From assembly GCA_013043165.1 (NCBI GenBank), contig JABDOQ010000082.1, positions 96,847 through 160,846 of the forward strand: DNA of 64,000 bases, given 5' to 3'. Below the pieces are notes generated by a model that was not told the origin of the DNA, made no database searches, and saw only the letters and a program-made list of their open reading frames with translations. Position numbers and translations under genes: made by a program. Shown in pieces: positions 59,326 through 64,000 of this stretch; the first letter of the stretch is position 1, and every line of letters begins with the position of its first letter. This DNA comes from Woeseiaceae bacterium (GTDB lineage Bacteria > Pseudomonadota > Gammaproteobacteria > Steroidobacterales > Woeseiaceae).

Positions 59326-59347
59326 GGAGCCCACGAAAGGGAATCCG

Positions 59348-60865
59348 CTACAGGTCGAAATTGATACCCTGTGCCAACGGCAGGTCCCGGCCCCAGTTAA
59401 TCGTGTTGGTCTGGCGGCGCATATAGGCCTTCCACGCATCGCTGCCGGCTTCACGCCCGCCACCGGTCTCTTTCTCCCCGCCGAACGCGCCGCCAATCTC
59501 GGCACCGGAGGTGCCGATATTGACGTTCGCGATGCCGCAGTCCGATCCGCCACTCGACAGGAAGTACTCCGCGTTTTGCAGATTGTCGGTGAAGATCGCG
59601 GACGAGAGTCCCTGAACGACGCCGTTCTGCATGGCGATCGCCTCATCGAGTGTGTCGTAGGGAATCAGGTACAGGATCGGCCCGAAGGTCTCGGTTTGCA
59701 CGATATCCGAGTCGTTGTCTGCAACCGCAATGGCCGGTGTGATGAAATGACCCGGCCCGTCGATGCGTTCGCCGCCACACAGGACTTCGCCACCGGTTTT
59801 GCGAACGGTTGCGCATGCGGACTCGACGCGCTCGATTGAAGACTCATCGATGAGTGGGCCCATCAGCGTGTCAGGATCGAGTGGATCACCAATGCGAATC
59901 TGACCGTAGGCTTTGACCAACGCATTCTTCAATTCATCGAAGCGGCTGCGATGCGCGATGACGCGACGCGTTGACGTGCAGCGCTGGCCGGCGGTGCCAA
60001 CCGCACCGAATACGATGGCAGGTACCGCCAGTTCGAGGTTTGCAAACTCATCGACAATGATCGCGTTGTTGCCGCCCAGTTCGAGCAGGCTCTTACCCAT
60101 GCGCCCGGCGACGCGCTCGCCGACCTGGCGACCAACCGCGCAGGATCCTGTAAACGAAATCAGGTTGACGCGGAAGTCGTCGACGAAGCGTTGTGCAAGT
60201 TCGTTGGAGCCGTCGTTGATCAGGAAAAATATCGGCGGCAGGTCCATATCGGCCAGCGCTTCATTAAATATCTTTTGCACGGCGACGCCACACAGCGGCG
60301 CTTTCGGCGACGGCTTCCAGATATTGACGTTGCCGCAGACCGCCGCAATGCAGGAGTTCCACGAATAAACCGCAACCGGGAAGTTGAACGCCGAAATCGT
60401 GCCAACAACGCCGAGCGGATGCCACTGTTCGTACATACGGTGTTTTGGCCGCTCCGAGTGCATCGTGCGTCCATACATCATGCGCGACTGGCCGACCGCA
60501 AAATCGGCGATATCGATCATCTCCTGGACCTCGCCGTCGCCCTCAGCCTTGATCTTGCCCATCTCGAGGGACACCAGGCTCCCAAGGGCGTCTTTGTGGT
60601 CACGAAGACAGTCGGCGATCCTGCGAATAGCCTCGCCGCGAACCGGCGCCGGTATATTGCGCCAGGCGAGGAAAGACTCCTGAGCTTTGCCGATGACCTT
60701 TTCGTATTCGGCTTTCGATGTGGAGCGCACGCTCGCGATGAGTTGACCTGTCGCCGGATTGACGGATTCGATAATGGCCGCCGACTTGTCGGCACTGGAC
60801 ACGGCGCCTGACCAGGTGCCGTCGTTTACGTCGTCGAGTCCGAGTTGTTCAAGTATTGATTGCAT
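59348..60865 (-). CDS. Aldehyde dehydrogenase, ALDH7 type (aminoadipate-semialdehyde dehydrogenase-like)
   Basis: A 505-residue NAD-dependent aldehyde dehydrogenase. The family segments [36 protein letters not shown] and [15 protein letters not shown] (with the catalytic cysteine) and the C-terminal [30 protein letters not shown] match ALDH7 enzymes that oxidise alpha-aminoadipate semialdehyde in lysine breakdown. The ATG encoding [12 protein letters not shown] (60865) is chosen over the track start. No other lysine-catabolism gene is in view, so substrate is inferred from the family. Confidence 0.9.
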   Translation of the reverse strand: MQSILEQLGLDDVNDGTWSGAVSSADKSAAIIESVNPATGQLIASVRSTSKAEYEKVIGKAQESFLAWRNIPAPVRGEAIRRIADCLRDHKDALGSLVSLEMGKIKAEGDGEVQEMIDIADFAVGQSRMMYGRTMHSERPKHRMYEQWHPLGVVGTISAFNFPVAVYSWNSCIAAVCGNVNIWKPSPKAPLCGVAVQKIFNEALADMDLPPIFFLINDGSNELAQRFVDDFRVNLISFTGSCAVGRQVGERVAGRMGKSLLELGGNNAIIVDEFANLELAVPAIVFGAVGTAGQRCTSTRRVIAHRSRFDELKNALVKAYGQIRIGDPLDPDTLMGPLIDESSIERVESACATVRKTGGEVLCGGERIDGPGHFITPAIAVADNDSDIVQTETFGPILYLIPYDTLDEAIAMQNGVVQGLSSAIFTDNLQNAEYFLSSGGSDCGIANVNIGTSGAEIGGAFGGEKETGGGREAGSDAWKAYMRRQTNTINWGRDLPLAQGINFDL

Positions 60866-61126
60866 GGTTTGTTCTCCGCTGGGCGCGCATTGTGCCAATC
60901 TCATGGTGCCCTTGCCACACCCCTTGCGATGTTTGTCATTGCGAAAAACGCAGGAAAAACAGAGACCTTGCCCGGCGGCGCGCCGAACCTAAAAATCCAG
61001 TGAAGAAACGATTCCTAAATTGTTGATTACATGAGAAACTTTTGAGCCCTGCAGTGCGGCATGGCATAGTCCGCGCTTTAGAGGCGCCACGATTCACGTG
61101 CCCGCCGCCAGGGACAAACAACGATC

Positions 61127-62482
61127 GTGAGCAGAACCGTACCGAAAAACGAATGGCATCCCGCAAGCTGGCAGAGCTTCGACGCGTCCCAGCAGGCTTC
61201 ATATCCCGACAAAGCCCAGCTTGACCGGGTGGTCGCCGAGCTGAGCCGGTTGCCACCGATTACGACCTCGTGGGAGGTCGACGCGCTTAAGGACCTGATT
61301 GCAGCGGCCCAGCGCGGTGAGGCTTTCGTCCTGCAGGGCGGTGACTGCGCCGAGACCTTCGACGAGTGTACCTCCGAGAACATCGTCGACAAGCTGAAGA
61401 TCCTGCTGCAGATGAGTCTCGTCATGATCTATGGCCTCAAGAAACCGGTCGTACGCGTCGGTCGCATGGCTGGCCAGTACGCGAAACCGCGTTCGGCGGA
61501 TACCGAAACACGCGAGGGCAAGACCTTGCCGAGCTTCCGCGGTGACCTGGTTAATCGCAGCGGCTTCACGCCTGACGATCGAATTCCCGACCCGCAGATG
61601 ATTCTGCGCGGCTATGAACGAGCGGCGCTGACGTTGAATTTCGTGCGTTCACTGGTTGATGGCGGCTTTGCTGATTTGCACCATCCCGAGTACTGGGACC
61701 TGGGTTGGGTAGGTCATTCGTCGGCGGCCGACGAATACCATGCGATCGTCGCATCGATTTCCGACTCGCTCGATTTCCTCGAAACCGTATCGGGACGGCA
61801 GTTTCACAACACCCAGCGCGCCGATATCTACGCCGCGCATGAAGGCCTGCACCTGCATTACGAACAGGCGCAGACGCGCTACCTGGACCGCCGCGAGCGC
61901 TGGTACAACCTGACGACGCATTTTCCATGGATCGGCATGCGAACCGCGCAATTGGATGGGGCTCACGTCGAGTATTTTCGCGGCATCGCCAATCCGATCG
62001 GCATCAAGGTCGGCCAGGGCATGACGCGCGAGTGGATCCAGGAGCTGGTGCGCACCCTCAATCCGCACAATGAGCCCGGCCGCCTTACATTGATTCATCG
62101 CTTCGGCGCGAAGGCGATTGAGGAACATCTGCCGGCGCTAATTTCGGCCGTCCGTGAAACCGGCTCACCCGTGCTTTGGGTCTGCGATCCGATGCACGGC
62201 AACACCGAAAGCACCGCGGACGGCACCAAAACGCGACGATTCGACAACATTGTCTCCGAGCTGGAATCCGCATTTCGTGTCCATCAATCAATGGGCAGCT
62301 ACCTCGGCGGCGTCCATCTCGAACTAACCGGCGAAAACGTCACGGAGTGCACCGGAGGCGCCCGGGGACTCACCGACGGCGACCTTGCCAGGGCCTACAA
62401 GTCGACGGTCGATCCGCGGCTTAACTACGAGCAGGCCATGGAAGTGGCCATGCGCATCTCGGGACTCAAGAACGGCAATTAG
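61127..62482 (+). CDS. 3-Deoxy-7-phosphoheptulonate synthase, class II
   Basis: The first enzyme of the shikimate pathway, plant/actinobacterial type II form, 451 residues. Key stretches are LQGGDCAETFDECTSENI (metal-binding cysteine), RVGRMAGQYAKPRS, THFPWIGMRTAQLDGAHVEY and DPMHGNTESTADGTKTR. E. coli uses only type I enzymes (AroF, AroG, AroH), so this is a different lineage. The start is GTG at 61127. Its upstream 222 bases, shared with the divergent aldehyde dehydrogenase, show no clear attenuator. Confidence 0.95.
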   Translation: MSRTVPKNEWHPASWQSFDASQQASYPDKAQLDRVVAELSRLPPITTSWEVDALKDLIAAAQRGEAFVLQGGDCAETFDECTSENIVDKLKILLQMSLVMIYGLKKPVVRVGRMAGQYAKPRSADTETREGKTLPSFRGDLVNRSGFTPDDRIPDPQMILRGYERAALTLNFVRSLVDGGFADLHHPEYWDLGWVGHSSAADEYHAIVASISDSLDFLETVSGRQFHNTQRADIYAAHEGLHLHYEQAQTRYLDRRERWYNLTTHFPWIGMRTAQLDGAHVEYFRGIANPIGIKVGQGMTREWIQELVRTLNPHNEPGRLTLIHRFGAKAIEEHLPALISAVRETGSPVLWVCDPMHGNTESTADGTKTRRFDNIVSELESAFRVHQSMGSYLGGVHLELTGENVTECTGGARGLTDGDLARAYKSTVDPRLNYEQAMEVAMRISGLKNGN

Positions 62483-63036
62483 AGCGCTTTCCAGGCATCC
62501 TCTGTCGAAATCTGTCGGCTTTCACCGGGTCTCAGGCCGGCCAGCGACCAGGGCCCGACCGAATATCGAATCAACCGCAGTGTCGGCAGGCCTACAGCCG
62601 CCGTCATGCGCCGGACCTGGCGATTTCGCCCCTGGGTCAGAGTCACTGTAATCCAGCTATCCGCCACGCTGGCGCGATAACGAATGGGCGGGTCGCGACT
62701 CCAGAGATCCTCTGGTGGCTTAATCGAAGCCGCTGACCGGGCCTTCGCCGGGCCGTCCTTCAATTGCACGCCGCGCAACAGGGCGTTGAGCTGCTGTTCG
62801 CCCGCTGTTCCTTCAACCTGCGCCCAGTAGGTCTTGGGGATTTTTGACCTCGGCTGACTGATTCGTGCCTGCAATTTGCCGTCGTCGGTAAGCAACACAA
62901 GGCCTTCGCTGTCGTAGTCGAGCCGACCAGCCGGGTAGACGCCGGGGGCGTCGACGTAATCAGCAAGAGTAGCCCGTCCACGGGCATCGCTGAACTGGCT
63001 CAGCACCTGGTAGGGCTTGTTGAGAAGAATCAGCAC
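62479..63036 (-). CDS. rluE: 23S rRNA pseudouridine synthase RluE-like
   Basis: A RsuA/RluB/E/F-family enzyme making a pseudouridine in 23S rRNA (U2457 in E. coli). The catalytic aspartate is in YPAGRLDYDSEGLVLLTDDG, with the family strand TLTQGRNRQVRRM. No S4 domain is present, consistent with RluE. The start is set at GTG 63036 (VLILLNKPYQVLSQF), because the 84 residues added by the track are antisense to icd. It overlaps the DAHP synthase stop by four bases and is divergent from icd. Confidence 0.9.
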   Translation of the reverse strand: MLILLNKPYQVLSQFSDARGRATLADYVDAPGVYPAGRLDYDSEGLVLLTDDGKLQARISQPRSKIPKTYWAQVEGTAGEQQLNALLRGVQLKDGPAKARSAASIKPPEDLWSRDPPIRYRASVADSWITVTLTQGRNRQVRRMTAAVGLPTLRLIRYSVGPWSLAGLRPGESRQISTEDAWKAL

Positions 63037-63096
63037 TATGGATGGTCCCCGGCGATCTGTACAATGCACGCCCACTGAAATCCGGCCGAGAACAAG

Positions 63097-64000
<904 letters not shown>

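Overview
The window reads as a stretch of core chromosome from a free-living, fairly GC-rich gammaproteobacterium. The support is gene order: yebC-ruvC-ruvA-ruvB-ybgC-tolQRAB-pal-cpoB, sucA-sucB-lpdA, thrA-thrB-thrC, a purB-roxA-nudJ-mnmA neighbourhood, RelA, and a PhoPQ-like two-component pair. Alkane monooxygenase, formate-tetrahydrofolate ligase, a class II DAHP synthase and an ALDH7-type dehydrogenase suggest an aerobic, possibly marine or soil heterotroph outside the Enterobacterales. I cannot place it more precisely from sequence alone. I see no prophage, insertion sequence, CRISPR array or rRNA operon.

Layout. 0-8.3 kb is the most accessory-like part: fhs, a small ribbon-helix-helix-like gene with a perfect palindrome in front of it, arfB, an FAD amine-oxidase-like enzyme, a small outer-membrane protein, a short double-glycine-leader peptide gene facing a CPBP intramembrane protease, alkB, and a DUF5658 membrane protein without a normal start codon. 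8.3-14 kb is the 2-oxoglutarate dehydrogenase operon. 14-18.6 kb (mostly minus strand) holds an AGCS sodium/amino-acid symporter, a short NfeD-like fragment, a ferritin-like protein and relA. 18.6-26.7 kb is one long tightly packed run from yebC to cpoB, linking Holliday-junction processing with the Tol-Pal envelope system, followed by tRNA-Lys. 26.9-31.7 kb is the threonine operon, then a NERD-domain gene. 32.2-35 kb (minus) is an ABC-2 exporter with tatD. 35-39.7 kb holds a VNG-repeat solenoid protein, a YgjP-like metallopeptidase, and an outer-membrane protein with a zinc-type ABC binding protein and permease but no ATPase. 39.7-45.4 kb (minus) holds DUF2333, a sirtuin, aconitase and mnmA. 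45.4-50.4 kb holds an LVIVD-type lipoprotein (plus), then nudJ, a PLD-like small protein, roxA and purB (minus). 50.5-56.5 kb (plus) holds fumC, a NudL-type Nudix gene, mazG, glycine-zipper and PepSY envelope proteins and the two-component pair. 56.5-64 kb holds slipin/NfeD, an asparaginase-like domain protein, an aldehyde dehydrogenase, class II DAHP synthase, rluE and the 5' part of icd, which is cut by the window edge and absent from the ORF track.

Together the window carries much of the TCA cycle (sucA, sucB, lpdA, acnA, fumC, icd), aspartate-family amino-acid synthesis, cell-envelope maintenance and house-cleaning Nudix/MazG enzymes. The best candidate for something undescribed is the 5.2-7.6 kb cluster: a GG-leader peptide whose terminator lies inside the 3' end of a convergent CPBP protease gene, itself directly downstream of alkB. 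The other signals worth checking are the palindrome before the ribbon-helix-helix gene, the ATPase-less metal transporter with its own outer-membrane protein, and the VNG-repeat protein.
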